DNA of 61,527 nucleotides from Nocardioides sp. BGMRC 2183 (GTDB lineage Bacteria; Actinomycetota; Actinomycetes; Propionibacteriales; Nocardioidaceae): the NCBI GenBank assembly GCA_008123405.1, contig VSSA01000024.1, forward strand, positions 1 through 61,527, given 5' to 3'. The notes under the pieces are model-generated. The model saw nothing but the letters and a program-made list of their open reading frames with translations, made no database searches and had not been told where the DNA came from. The number at the start of each line of letters is the position of its first letter. Within the stretch, counting starts at the first letter, position 1. Positions 48,663 to 57,498 of the stretch are shown here, one piece after another. A program made the translations under genes and the position numbers.

Positions 48663-48692
48663 AGGTGGTTTCGGGCGCGCCGTCTGCTGGAC

Positions 48693-48728
48693 GTGCGGGT
48701 TTCCCCGGCTGACCGGGGAAACCCGCAC
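48693..48728. repeat. Palindrome A-type element (third copy), terminator
   Basis: Perfect 16-bp arms (GTGCGGGTTTCCCCGG at 48693-48708, complement 48713-48728), loop CTGA. Two compensatory changes relative to the copies at 31352 and 32560 keep the stem perfect, and the loop is the reverse complement of TCAG. It lies between convergent genes. Confidence 0.82.
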
Positions 48729-48732
48729 CCCA

Positions 48733-48876
48733 TCACCCGAACAGGCTGACACCCCCCGGCCCCACGAGCAGCCCGACGATGATGAGCACGATGCCCCAGA
48801 GCAGGTCGCCGCGGATGAGCCGGACGATGCCGAGCACCACGAGTACGACGGCGATGAGCCACAGGATGAAGGTCAT
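48733..48876 (-). CDS. GPGG-motif small membrane protein
   Basis: A 47-residue protein, almost all hydrophobic, with two TM helices (about 2-20 and 25-40) joined by RLIRGD and ending GPGGVSLFG. This matches a family of tiny actinobacterial membrane proteins known only by that motif. ATG 48876 is preceded by GAGGAGGA on the minus strand. Its stop is 4 nt from the palindrome at 48728. Confidence 0.8.
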   Translation of the reverse strand: MTFILWLIAVVLVVLGIVRLIRGDLLWGIVLIIVGLLVGPGGVSLFG

Positions 48877-48992
48877 GGGGTCCTCCTCAGGTCATGACCG
48901 GAGACGGGATGCTCCGGACTTTTCGACGCTACGGCATCGATGTGCCCGATTCCGGCGGACACATGAGTGGCGGCGTGCCGGGAGGGAGCCCA

Positions 48993-49021
48993 TTGACTTA
49001 ATTCAAGTCTCGTATTAAATA
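48993..49021 (+). promoter_or_regulatory. xylB promoter with overlapping palindromic operator
   Basis: TTGACT (48993-48998) with an AT-rich -10 region (TATTAA at 49013 or TAAATA at 49016). GACTT-AATTC-AAGTC (48995-49009) overlaps the -35. This is the only AT-rich stretch nearby. A ROK repressor site is the likely meaning. The rest of 48877-48992 is empty. Confidence 0.55.
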
Positions 49022-49027
49022 GTGTCC

Positions 49028-50413
49028 ATGGCACTGGTGCTGGGCGTGGACTCCTCCACACAGTCCACGAAGGCCGTTCTGGTGGACGCCGCCGACGGCA
49101 CCGTCGTCGAGTTGCGCGCGGCCGGACATCCGCCAGGCACCGAGGTCGATCCCCGGGCCTGGCTGGGCGCGTACGACGAGGCCACCGACGGTCTCCTGGA
49201 CCGTGCCGACGCCCTGGCGGTCGGCGGGCAGCAGCACGGGATGGTCGCCCTTGATGCCGCCGGCGAGCCGGTGCGCGACGCCCTGCTGTGGAACGACGTC
49301 CGCAGCGCGGCGGCGGCCGACGACCTGATCGCCGAGATGGGCGGCCCCCGCGCCTGCGCCGAGGCCGTCGGCAGCGTGCTGGTGGCCTCGTTCACCGCGA
49401 CCAAGCTGCGCTGGTTGCGCGATCACGAGCCGGCCCGTGCCGCGCGGGTGGCCAGCGTGCTGCTGCCGCACGACTACGTCTCGCTGCACGCCGCCGCGCC
49501 GGGCACGGAGGCGTTCACCGACCGTGGCGACGCGTCCGGCACCGGCTACTTCGACGCCCGATCCAGTGCGTGGCGACGAGACCTCGCGACGGCCGCGCTG
49601 GGCCACGAACCACGGCTGCCGCGGATCCTCGCCTCCGGGGAGGCAGCGGCCACCACCACGGCCGGAGCCCGGATCGGCGCCGGCACCGGCGACAACATGG
49701 CTGCCGCCCTCGGGATGGGATTGGAGCCCGGCGACGTGCTCGTCTCGATCGGAACCTCCGGGGTGGCGTCCACCATCAGCAGCACGCCGATCGCCGACCC
49801 CACCGGCACGGTGACCGGGTTCGCGGATGCCACCGGCCGGTATCTGCCGATGGCCACCACGATCAACGCTGCCGGCATCCTGGACCTCCAGGCGCGGCTC
49901 CTCGGCGTCGACCACGATGAGCTCGCCCGCCTCGCGCTCGCGGCGCCGGCCGGCGCCGGTGGTCTGGTGCTCTCGCCCTACTACGGGGGTGAACGCACCC
50001 CGAACCGCCCCGATGCGCGCGGGGTCTGGACCGGGCTGACCGGCGCGACCACCCGCGCCGACCTCGCGCGGGCGGCGGTCGAGGCGCTGCTCTGCTCGCT
50101 GGCCGACGCCGTCGACGCCGTCGCTGCCCATGCCGACGTGGAGCCGCGCCGCATCCTGATGGTCGGCGGCGCGACCCGCAACCCCGCGGTCCGCGCGCTC
50201 GCCCCTGCCATCCTGGGCAGGCCGGTGCTCCTCCCGCCCGAGGGCCAGTACGTCGCCCTCGGGGCCGCTCGCCAGGCCGCCTGGACCCTGACCGGTGACG
50301 CGACACCTCCCGGTTGGCCACCCGCCGCGTGCACCGTGCTCGAGGCCGACCCCACACCCGGCGTACGCGACGCCTATGCGGCACTGCGCGACGCGACACC
50401 CGCCCTTCCCTGA
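49028..50413 (+). CDS. xylB: Xylulokinase
   Basis: A 461-residue FGGY-family sugar kinase that phosphorylates D-xylulose. It has the phosphate-1 loop GVDSSTQSTKAVL, GGQQHGMVALD near residue 66, LWNDVRS near 87, TGDNMAAALGMG near 223, and the adenosine motif GGATRNPAVRAL near 380. ATG 49028 is preferred; an in-frame GTG at 49022 would add two residues. No ribosome site precedes either, so the mRNA may be leaderless. xylA follows 33 bp downstream. Confidence 0.93.
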   Translation: MALVLGVDSSTQSTKAVLVDAADGTVVELRAAGHPPGTEVDPRAWLGAYDEATDGLLDRADALAVGGQQHGMVALDAAGEPVRDALLWNDVRSAAAADDLIAEMGGPRACAEAVGSVLVASFTATKLRWLRDHEPARAARVASVLLPHDYVSLHAAAPGTEAFTDRGDASGTGYFDARSSAWRRDLATAALGHEPRLPRILASGEAAATTTAGARIGAGTGDNMAAALGMGLEPGDVLVSIGTSGVASTISSTPIADPTGTVTGFADATGRYLPMATTINAAGILDLQARLLGVDHDELARLALAAPAGAGGLVLSPYYGGERTPNRPDARGVWTGLTGATTRADLARAAVEALLCSLADAVDAVAAHADVEPRRILMVGGATRNPAVRALAPAILGRPVLLPPEGQYVALGAARQAAWTLTGDATPPGWPPAACTVLEADPTPGVRDAYAALRDATPALP

Positions 50414-50446
50414 GACCCAACACCCACCAGACCCGAAGGACATCCG

Positions 50447-51613
50447 ATGACGCTCCAGATCCCCGCTCCCACACCCGCCGACAAGTTCTCCTTCGGTCTG
50501 TGGACCGTCGGGTGGCAGGGACGCGACCCGTTCGGCGAGGCGACCCGCGCGGAGATGGACCCGGTCCACGCGCTCACCAAGCTGGCCGAGATCGGGTCGT
50601 ACGGCGTCAACTTCCACGACGACGACCTGATCCCGTTCGGCAGCGACGACGCGACCCGTGCCGCGATCGTCGAGCGCTTCAAGAAGGGGCTCGCCGAGAC
50701 CGGACTGGTGGTCACCACCGCCACCACCAACCTCTTCACCCACCCGGTCTTCAAGTCCGGAGCTCTCACCAACAACGACCGGGAGATCCGCCGCTTCGCG
50801 CTGCGCAAGGTGATGCGCAACATCGACCTCGCCGCCGAGCTCGGCGCCCAGGTCTACGTCTGCTGGGGCGGCCGCGAGGGCGCCGAGTACGGCGCATCCC
50901 AGGGCATTGCGGAAGCACTCGACCGCTACCAGGAGGCGTTCAACCTGCTCGGCGAGTACGTCACCGCCTCCGGCTACGACCTGCGCTTCGCGATCGAGCC
51001 CAAGCCGAACGAGCCGCGCGGCGACATCCTGCTGCCGACCATCGGCCACGCGCTGGCCTTCATCGAGACCCTCGACCGACCCGAGCTGGTCGGGGTCAAC
51101 CCGGAGATCGGCCACGAGGAGATGGCAGGGGTCAACGCGGCCGCCGGTTACGCCCAGGCGCTGTGGCAGGGAAAGCTCTTCCACATCGACCTGAACGGCC
51201 AGAACGGTCCCCGCTACGACCAGGACCTGCGCTTCGGCGCCGGCAACGTCCGCGGCGCCTTCTGGGTGGTCGACACCCTGCTCGCCGGCGGCTACGACGG
51301 CCCGGTGCACTTCGACTTCAAGCCGGCCCGGACCGAAGGCGAGGACGGGGTCTGGGCGTCGGCCAAGGCGTGCATCGACAACTACCTGATCCTGCGCGAG
51401 AAGGCGAAGTCGTTCCGCGCCGACCCCGAGGTGCAGGCGGCGCTCGAGGCCGCCAAGGTCCCCGAGCTGGCCGTGCCCACCCTCGCCGAGGGGGAGGGGT
51501 GGCGCGAGCTCCTCGACGCCGCCCCTGAGGACCCCGAGGCTCTGGCCCAGCGTGGCGGTGCGTTCGAGGCCTTGGACCAGCTCGCCCTGGAGCACCTCTA
51601 CGGCGTGCGGTGA
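50447..51613 (+). CDS. xylA: Xylose isomerase
   Basis: A 388-residue class I xylose isomerase, the length of the Streptomyces enzymes. The active-site His is in NFHDDD near residue 55, metal ligands in [11 protein letters not shown] near 183 and in HIDLNGQ, plus [11 protein letters not shown]. It converts D-xylose to D-xylulose using two divalent metals. GAAGGA precedes the ATG. The stop overlaps the ROK regulator start (GTGA at 51610). Confidence 0.97.
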   Translation: MTLQIPAPTPADKFSFGLWTVGWQGRDPFGEATRAEMDPVHALTKLAEIGSYGVNFHDDDLIPFGSDDATRAAIVERFKKGLAETGLVVTTATTNLFTHPVFKSGALTNNDREIRRFALRKVMRNIDLAAELGAQVYVCWGGREGAEYGASQGIAEALDRYQEAFNLLGEYVTASGYDLRFAIEPKPNEPRGDILLPTIGHALAFIETLDRPELVGVNPEIGHEEMAGVNAAAGYAQALWQGKLFHIDLNGQNGPRYDQDLRFGAGNVRGAFWVVDTLLAGGYDGPVHFDFKPARTEGEDGVWASAKACIDNYLILREKAKSFRADPEVQAALEAAKVPELAVPTLAEGEGWRELLDAAPEDPEALAQRGGAFEALDQLALEHLYGVR

Positions 51614-52851
51614 GTGATCCGTTGGGCGGGCCAGCCCTTCCCGAGCAGGTACGACGCCGCAACACCGCGACCGTGCTCCGCTCCCTGCGCGAGGACGGTC
51701 CGGCGAGCCGGGTCGAGCTCGCCGCGCGCACCGGGCTGGCCCGGGCCACGGTCGGCACCATCGTCGGGGCATTGGAGGAGACCGGGGTGCTGCGGCACCA
51801 CGAGCAGGTGCGCAGCGGGGAGCGCGGCCGGCCGGCCTCCCGGGTGACCCTGGCCGGGTCCGGCCCGGTCGGGATCGGGCTGGAGATCAACGTCGAGCAC
51901 GTGGCCGCGGTCGCGGTCGATCTCGGCGGCGAGGTGCGGCTGCGGCGTACCCGTGTGGTGCCCAGCGTCGCGGAGGCCTCCTCGACGCTGGTCCAGATCG
52001 CGCGCGAGGTCGCGACGTCCCTGGACGAGGCGGGGATGTGGGCGCTCGGCGCCACGGTCGCCGTTCCCGGTCTGATCGAGGCCGATGAGCGCACCGTCGC
52101 CTGGACACCCAACCTGCCGCTGGCCGGTGCGGGTGTCGCCGATGCGATCGACGCGGTGTTCGGCTGGCAGGGGCGGGTGCGGGTGAGCAACGACGCCGAC
52201 TGCGGGGCGCTCGCCGAGCTGCACCACGGCGCGGGTCGCGGTAGCCGCCACCTGCTGTACCTGACCGGGGATGTCGGGATCGGTGCCGGAGTGGTGGCCG
52301 ATGGCCGCCTGATGCGCGGCGCGACCGGCTTCGCCGGTGAGGTCGGCCACCTGCCGCTCGGCGCGCCGGAGCGGCGGTGCGGCTGCGGTCGGCACGGCTG
52401 CTGGGAGGCCTCGGTCGGCCTGCACGCGCTGATGGCGCGGGTCGACGTACCGGGTCCGGGAGCCGACCTCGGCACGGCCATGCGCACCGCCGTCGTCGTC
52501 GCCGAGCGGGCTCGCAGCGATCACGAGGTGCGGGCCGGGATCGCCGAGCTGGGTCGCTGGCTGGGCCGCGGCCTGGGCGTGGTGAGCGGCGTGCTGGACC
52601 CGGGAGTGGTGGTGCTCGGCGGCTACTTCGAGCCGCTCGGCCCCCTGGTGCTCGAGCCCGCCCGGGCTGCCCTGGCCGAGGTCGTCGCCTCGCCGGCGCA
52701 GCCGGTGCCGGAGCTGCGGGTGGGGGCGTTGGGTCCGGAGGCCGCCGCGCTGGGCGCCGCCGAGCGGGCGGTGGCCGACGTGCTCGACGGCACCACCGAG
52801 CTCGATCCGGGTGGCGAGATCAGCCGGCCATCCGCGTCGGTGCGTCCTTGA
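51610..52851 (+). CDS. ROK family transcriptional repressor (XylR-like)
   Basis: A 413-residue ROK regulator. N-terminal winged HTH (about 15-60; [20 protein letters not shown]) is followed by a ROK sugar-kinase-fold domain with the zinc motif [10 protein letters not shown] near residue 256 and EVGHLPLG before it. It is translationally coupled to xylA, so it likely senses xylose and represses xylBA. Its last 32 bp overlap the end of the convergent ROK gene. Confidence 0.9.
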   Translation: MSDPLGGPALPEQVRRRNTATVLRSLREDGPASRVELAARTGLARATVGTIVGALEETGVLRHHEQVRSGERGRPASRVTLAGSGPVGIGLEINVEHVAAVAVDLGGEVRLRRTRVVPSVAEASSTLVQIAREVATSLDEAGMWALGATVAVPGLIEADERTVAWTPNLPLAGAGVADAIDAVFGWQGRVRVSNDADCGALAELHHGAGRGSRHLLYLTGDVGIGAGVVADGRLMRGATGFAGEVGHLPLGAPERRCGCGRHGCWEASVGLHALMARVDVPGPGADLGTAMRTAVVVAERARSDHEVRAGIAELGRWLGRGLGVVSGVLDPGVVVLGGYFEPLGPLVLEPARAALAEVVASPAQPVPELRVGALGPEAAALGAAERAVADVLDGTTELDPGGEISRPSASVRP

Positions 52852-54040
52852 TCGCTGTCGCGAGGCTGGCCACCGGATCGGTGAGCAGAGGGTCCAGTGC
52901 GACCTCGGCCGCACCGAGCAGGACGGAGTCGGTGCCCAGGCCGGGCTCGGCGAGGCGCAGCGACTCCAGGGCCGGAGCCATCGCGCGCTCGCGGAGTCCG
53001 GTCGTGATCTCGGCTCGCAGCAGGCGGTGCAGCGGTCGGAAGTAGCCGCCCAGGATCACCACCGTCGGGTTGAACGCGTTGACCACGGCGGACAGGCCGC
53101 GCCCGAGGTTGGTGGCGATCGGACGCAGTGCCCGTGGCGGGGTGGAGTAACCGTCCAGCTCCTCACCGAGCCGGATCGCCTGGTCGCTGGCCAGCCCGAT
53201 CGCGGAGACGATCGCCGGAGCACCCACCACCGTCTCCCAGCAGCCGCGGCTGCCGCAGTGGCAGGGGGCACCGTTCGGGTCGAAGCTGAGGTGCCCGATC
53301 TCACCGGCGTAGCCCCCGGCGCCGAGCAGCCGGACCCCGCCGGTGATCACCCCGGCGCCGACCCCCACGTTGCCGGAGATGTAGACGACGTCGTCGACGC
53401 CCTCGCCCACCCCGCGCCGGTGCTCGGCGAGCGCGCCCAGGTCGGCGTCGTTGCCGAGCGTGACGGGCACGTCCAGGCCGAGGGCCGCGAGCAGGATCGA
53501 GGCGAAGGAGACGTCGCTCCAGCCGAGGTTGGGAGCCTGCCGGATGAGACCGTCGCTGCGTCGTACCAGACCGGGGACGGCGACGCCGATGCCGAGTAGG
53601 GACGCATTGGCCGGCGCCAGCCCCGCGACGTGGCGGATCAGCCGGGCCACCGCCGCCCCCACCTGCCACGCCTCGGCCTGCGGCTCGATGGTGGCCTCGG
53701 CCCGTTCGAAGACCTGGTCGCCGAGGCCCACCCGGGCCACCACCGCGCGGTCGACCCCGAGGTCGACCGCGATCACGTAGGGGCCGTCGGAGACCTGCAC
53801 CGCGGCCGACGGCCGCCCAGCGGTACGACGCTCGCCGGTGGCCGCGCCCTGTTCGATGAGCCCCAGGGACTCGAGCTCGGTCGCCAGCGCCCCGATGGTG
53901 CTGCGGTTGAGCCCCATCAGCGTGGTCAGCTCGGCCCGGGAGATCTCCCCGGTCCGGTGGACGTGCCGCAGCAGGGTCCCGAGATTGTGACGTCGCACCC
54001 CCTCCTGGTTGGTGCCGGCGCCGCGCCGTGAGCTGGTCAT
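52820..54040 (-). CDS. ROK family transcriptional repressor (XylR-like, second)
   Basis: A 406-residue ROK regulator with HTH (about 30-65; SRAELTTLMGLNRSTIGALA) and zinc motif CHCGSRGCWE near residue 261. ATG 54040 is used; no ribosome site is obvious. It lies 10 bp after the permease gene, so it is the last gene of xylF-xylG-xylH-ROK. It probably regulates that operon through the palindrome at 57444-57466. It overlaps the other ROK gene tail to tail by 32 bp. Confidence 0.9.
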   Translation of the reverse strand: MTSSRRGAGTNQEGVRRHNLGTLLRHVHRTGEISRAELTTLMGLNRSTIGALATELESLGLIEQGAATGERRTAGRPSAAVQVSDGPYVIAVDLGVDRAVVARVGLGDQVFERAEATIEPQAEAWQVGAAVARLIRHVAGLAPANASLLGIGVAVPGLVRRSDGLIRQAPNLGWSDVSFASILLAALGLDVPVTLGNDADLGALAEHRRGVGEGVDDVVYISGNVGVGAGVITGGVRLLGAGGYAGEIGHLSFDPNGAPCHCGSRGCWETVVGAPAIVSAIGLASDQAIRLGEELDGYSTPPRALRPIATNLGRGLSAVVNAFNPTVVILGGYFRPLHRLLRAEITTGLRERAMAPALESLRLAEPGLGTDSVLLGAAEVALDPLLTDPVASLATAIKDAPTRMAG

Positions 54041-54050
54041 GGCCGTAGCG

Positions 54051-55325
54051 TCACACGCCCGAGGAGGTACGCCGACGGCGGGAGATGGCATCCACGCTGG
54101 CGGCCAGCAGGAGCACCCCGCCGGTGACCAGGAAGTTGATGTAGCTGGCCTGGTTCAGCAGTCCGAGCCCGTTGGGGATGGTCGCGATCACCAGACCGCC
54201 GATCACGCCGTTGATGGCCCGCCCGCGCCCGCCGAAGAGGCTGGTTCCGCCGATGACGGCAGCGCCGACCGCGTAGAGGAGCTCGTTGCCGCCACCGGAG
54301 CCGGGGGAGACCTTGCCCGTGTAGGAGGCCGCCAGCAGGCCGCTGATCGCCGCCATGCTGGAGCAGATCACGAACGCCGCCACCTTCATCCCGGTCACGT
54401 TGATGCCCGCCCGGCGGGCGGCCTCGGCGTTGCCGCCGACCGCGTACAGGTGACGGCCGAACCGGGTGCGGGTGAGCACGAAGGTCCACCAGAGCAGCAG
54501 CACGATCACCACCGGTGCGACCCAGGGGATGCCCTCGATGGTGAAGATCTCGGGGTTGGGTGCGCGGTTCTGACTGAGCAGCGCGGTGATGCCGAGGATG
54601 ACCACGGCCATCGCGACGATCTTGATGATCACCAACGACAGCGGCTGGTGCACCAGCCCCTTGGCGACCTGGCTGCGGTAACGCAGGAGGCTGAGGGCGG
54701 CGAACCCGAGCACGATCACCACGGCCGCTATCCACCCGGCGGTCACCGGGACGTTCTTGATCGAGAGCCCCCGCAACACCTCGTTGTTGAACCGCAGCGA
54801 CCCGCCCGAGCCGATCAGCTTCAGCGGCACAGCCTGGAGCGCCAGGAAGAAGGCCAGGGTGACCACGAAGGACGGGATGCCGAGCAGCGAGACGAGCAGG
54901 CCGATCGCCAAGCCGATCACGGCGCCGACCGCGATGCCGGCGAGCGTCGCCATCCACCAGGTCCAGTCGTAGTCGAGCAGCATCAGCGCGGTGATGGTCG
55001 CCGAGGCGCCACCGGCAACGCCTGCGGAGAGGTCGATCTCGCCGAGCAGCAGGACGAAGATCAATCCCATGGCCAGGACGCAGATCGAGGCGGACTGGAT
55101 GACCAGGTTGGCCATGTTGTAGGTGGTCAGGAAGTTGTCGTGCAGCGAGGAGAAGACGACGAAGAGCACAACCAGGCCGAGGATCGCCGGCAGCGAGCCC
55201 ATGTCACCGCCGCGCAGCCGGTTGAGATAGGCAGAGACCGCGTCGCCGAGCGAGCCGCTCTGCTGGGTGTCGGCCTGGAACTCGCCGTCGGCGAGGGTGG
55301 GCATGGAGTCTGAGTCAACAGTCAT
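54051..55325 (-). CDS. xylH: Xylose-type ABC transporter permease
   Basis: A 424-residue permease of the ribose/xylose (CUT2) family with about ten TM helices. Segments NLVIQSASICVLAMG and LLGEIDLSAG near residues 70-95, then RFGRHLYAVGGNAEAARRAGI near 300 (EAA-like loop), are typical of XylH. ATG 55325 is 15 nt after the ATPase stop. Single pore gene, presumably a homodimer. Confidence 0.92.
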   Translation of the reverse strand: MTVDSDSMPTLADGEFQADTQQSGSLGDAVSAYLNRLRGGDMGSLPAILGLVVLFVVFSSLHDNFLTTYNMANLVIQSASICVLAMGLIFVLLLGEIDLSAGVAGGASATITALMLLDYDWTWWMATLAGIAVGAVIGLAIGLLVSLLGIPSFVVTLAFFLALQAVPLKLIGSGGSLRFNNEVLRGLSIKNVPVTAGWIAAVVIVLGFAALSLLRYRSQVAKGLVHQPLSLVIIKIVAMAVVILGITALLSQNRAPNPEIFTIEGIPWVAPVVIVLLLWWTFVLTRTRFGRHLYAVGGNAEAARRAGINVTGMKVAAFVICSSMAAISGLLAASYTGKVSPGSGGGNELLYAVGAAVIGGTSLFGGRGRAINGVIGGLVIATIPNGLGLLNQASYINFLVTGGVLLLAASVDAISRRRRTSSGV

Positions 55326-55339
55326 GGAGATGTCCCGGT

Positions 55340-56116
55340 TCAGATCGTCGCCGACGCGGTGTTCTGGAGTCCGAGGTCGCCGGAGCGCCCCGCGGTGATC
55401 AGCTCGACCACCTGGTTGTGGCTGACCTCCTCGACGTGGACGTCCGCAGCGACCCTGCCGAGATAGAGGGCGGTGATCCGGTCGGCGACTTCGAAGACGT
55501 CGTTCATGTTGTGGGAGATCAGCACCACGCCGAGGCCGCGGTCGGCGAGGCGTCGTACCAGATCGAGGACCTGACGCGTCTGAGCGACGCCGAGGGCGGC
55601 GGTCGGCTCGTCGAGCAGCACGACCCGTGAGTTCCACAGGACCGCCTTCGCGATCGCCACGGTCTGCCGTTGGCCGCCGGAGAGGCTGGCCACCGGCTGG
55701 CGCACGGACTTCACCGTCCGCACCGAGAGCGAGGTGAGCGTCTCCCGCGCCTGGGTCTCCATGGTGATCTCGTCGAGCACCGGTCCGTGCCGCAGCTCGC
55801 GGCCGAGGAACATGTTCTGGACGATGTCCAGGTTGTCGCAGAGGGCGAGGTCTTGGTAGACGACCTCGACGCCCAGGCCGGCGACGTCACGAGGTCCGTG
55901 CACGTTCACCGGGGCGCCGTCGAAGAGGAAGTCCCCGTTGTCGCGGCCGTAGATGCCGGCGATCACCTTGACCAGGGTGGATTTGCCGGCGCCGTTGTCG
56001 CCGACCAGGGCTGTCACCTGGCCGGGGTAGACGGCGAAGTCGACGTCGTGCAGCACGTGCACGACACCGAAGCTCTTGTTCACGCCGCGCAGTTCGAGCA
56101 GCGGTTCGGTCATCAT
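55340..56116 (-). CDS. xylG: Xylose-type ABC transporter ATP-binding protein (single ABC domain)
   Basis: A 258-residue ATPase with Walker A GDNGAGKST near residue 37, signature LSGGQRQ near 141, and Walker B VVLLDEP near 162. Many CUT2 ATPases have two fused ABC domains of about 500 residues. This one has a single domain, as in Streptomyces XylG and FrcA, so it must dimerise. Two adjacent ATGs (56116, 56113) follow GGAGG; the second has better spacing. Confidence 0.92.
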   Translation of the reverse strand: MMTEPLLELRGVNKSFGVVHVLHDVDFAVYPGQVTALVGDNGAGKSTLVKVIAGIYGRDNGDFLFDGAPVNVHGPRDVAGLGVEVVYQDLALCDNLDIVQNMFLGRELRHGPVLDEITMETQARETLTSLSVRTVKSVRQPVASLSGGQRQTVAIAKAVLWNSRVVLLDEPTAALGVAQTRQVLDLVRRLADRGLGVVLISHNMNDVFEVADRITALYLGRVAADVHVEEVSHNQVVELITAGRSGDLGLQNTASATI

Positions 56117-56128
56117 TCGCCTCCGGGA

Positions 56129-56173
56129 GGGCGCGGAGCGCCTCGATGTGTGTGGGCGCGGAGCGCCTCGATG
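56129..56173. repeat. 20-bp tandem direct repeat
   Basis: A 20-bp word beginning GGGCGCGGAGCGCC occurs at 56129-56148 and 56154-56173 (25-bp period). Each contains a GGCGC/GCGCC mini-palindrome. It lies just upstream of xylG. Function unknown. Confidence 0.7.
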
Positions 56174-56214
56174 ATCGGCGCAGCGCGCCCGAGTTGATCG
56201 GGTTGGTGCGGTGA

Positions 56215-56276
56215 CGGGTGCCCGGGCCGACCGGCCCGGGCACCCGAGGCGGGTCCCGCGGTGGCGCGGGACCCGC
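56215..56276 (-). terminator. Tandem hairpins between xylF and xylG
   Basis: Hairpin 1: 14-bp perfect stem (56215-56228 with 56233-56246, loop of 4). Hairpin 2: 11-bp perfect stem (56249-56259 with 56266-56276, loop of 6). They follow the xylF stop on the minus strand. They probably stabilise xylF mRNA or partly terminate, so the binding protein is made in excess. Confidence 0.7.
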
Positions 56277-56293
56277 TCGGTGGAGCGGATGGA

Positions 56294-57382
56294 TCAGGAG
56301 ATGCCGGCGTCGGCGCAGAGCTTGGCGAAGTCGCCTGCGCAGACGTCCTCGACGGTCTGTCCGCCGTCCTCGATCACGTCGTTGACGTTCTCCTTGGTGA
56401 TCGACTGGGGCTCGAGCAGGATCGCCGGGACATCGCGGCCGCCCTCGGTGTCCTCCACGGTGCCGGTGGTCTCGGCGTCCTCACCGTTGACCAGCGCGAT
56501 CGCCGCCTCGGCCAGCGCACCCGCCTCCTGCGTGGCGGACTTGTAGACCGTCATGCACTGCGTGCCGGCGAGGATGTTCTGCAGCCCCTCGACGGTGGCG
56601 TCCTGACCGGTGACCGGGACCTCGCCCGCCAGCCCGTTGCCCTCGAGGATGCCGATCGCAGCGCCGCCGAGTCCGTCGTTGGCGGCCAGCACGCCATCCA
56701 CCTTGCCGTCGGCAGCGGTGTAGAGCTGCTGGAAGATGGTCGCGGCCTCCTCGTTGTCCCAGTCGGGCACGGCCTGCTCGCCGACGACCGTGATGTTGTC
56801 CATCCCGTCCAACACGCTGTGCGCGCCGGCCGCGAACAGGGTCGCGTTGTTGTCGGTCGGGGAGCCGTTCAGGTAGACGATGTTGGACGGCTTGTCGCCG
56901 AGACAGTCGGCCAGACCTTGACCCTGCAACTCGCCGACGACGGTGTTGTCGAACGAGACGTAGTACTCCGCCGAGCCACCGAGCGTGAGCCGGTCGTAGT
57001 CGATGGTGGCCACGCCCGCGGACGCTGCCTTCTCCTGGATCGCCGCGCCCGACTCGGAGTCGAGGTTGACGATGGCCAGCACCGTGACACCGTCGCCGAT
57101 CATCGAGTCGGCGATCTGCGTCATCCGCTCGGCGTCGCCCTCGGCGTTGTCGATCGCGTACTCGACGCCGGCCTCCTCGAAGGCCGCTTCGAGCGCCGGT
57201 CGGTCGGCTGACTCCCAGCGCACCGAGGACTCGGTGTCGGGGAGGATCACGCCGATCTTGCCTTCGCCGGTGCTGTCGTTGCCCTCGCCGCCACCCTCAC
57301 CGTCGTCGCTTCCGCACGCGGTCAAGGAGAGAGCGAGTCCCAGCCCTGCTACCACCACAGCAGCATTCCTGCGCTTCAACAT
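56294..57382 (-). CDS. xylF: Xylose-type sugar-binding lipoprotein
   Basis: A 362-residue CUT2 periplasmic-binding-type lipoprotein. Lipobox LTAC puts the lipidated Cys at residue 23, then an acidic Gly-rich linker. The mature domain (KIGVILPDTESSVRWESADRP) and the hinge/ligand segments (LNGSPTDNNA near 180, AANDGLGGAAIG near 240, TGQDATVEG near 262) are typical of XylF/ChvE. GAGGAGG precedes the ATG. First gene of the transporter operon. Confidence 0.93.
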   Translation of the reverse strand: MLKRRNAAVVVAGLGLALSLTACGSDDGEGGGEGNDSTGEGKIGVILPDTESSVRWESADRPALEAAFEEAGVEYAIDNAEGDAERMTQIADSMIGDGVTVLAIVNLDSESGAAIQEKAASAGVATIDYDRLTLGGSAEYYVSFDNTVVGELQGQGLADCLGDKPSNIVYLNGSPTDNNATLFAAGAHSVLDGMDNITVVGEQAVPDWDNEEAATIFQQLYTAADGKVDGVLAANDGLGGAAIGILEGNGLAGEVPVTGQDATVEGLQNILAGTQCMTVYKSATQEAGALAEAAIALVNGEDAETTGTVEDTEGGRDVPAILLEPQSITKENVNDVIEDGGQTVEDVCAGDFAKLCADAGIS

Positions 57383-57443
57383 GAACCGCCTCCTCGCGAT
57401 AGGCCCGGGTGTCGCGTGGGTCGCGCACCTTACTCAGCGGGCC

Positions 57444-57466
57444 ATATGTTGTTTCAGGCAACATAT
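57444..57466. promoter_or_regulatory. Candidate ROK operator upstream of xylF
   Basis: ATATGTTG-N7-CAACATAT, perfect 8-bp arms, in an otherwise GC-rich region, 62-84 nt upstream of the xylF start. Different from the palindrome at xylB. Confidence 0.6.
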
Positions 57467-57468
57467 TG

Positions 57469-57484
57469 CGTGACGGCCGTCACG
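57469..57484. promoter_or_regulatory. CRP-like 16-bp perfect palindrome
   Basis: CGTGACGGCCGTCACG is a perfect palindrome and contains GTGA-N6-TCAC, the core of CRP/GlxR-type sites. It lies 2 bp from the putative ROK operator, on the side away from xylF. The usual activator position fits a cAMP-dependent activator of xylF. Confidence 0.5.
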
Positions 57485-57498
57485 TCTACCCCAAAATC

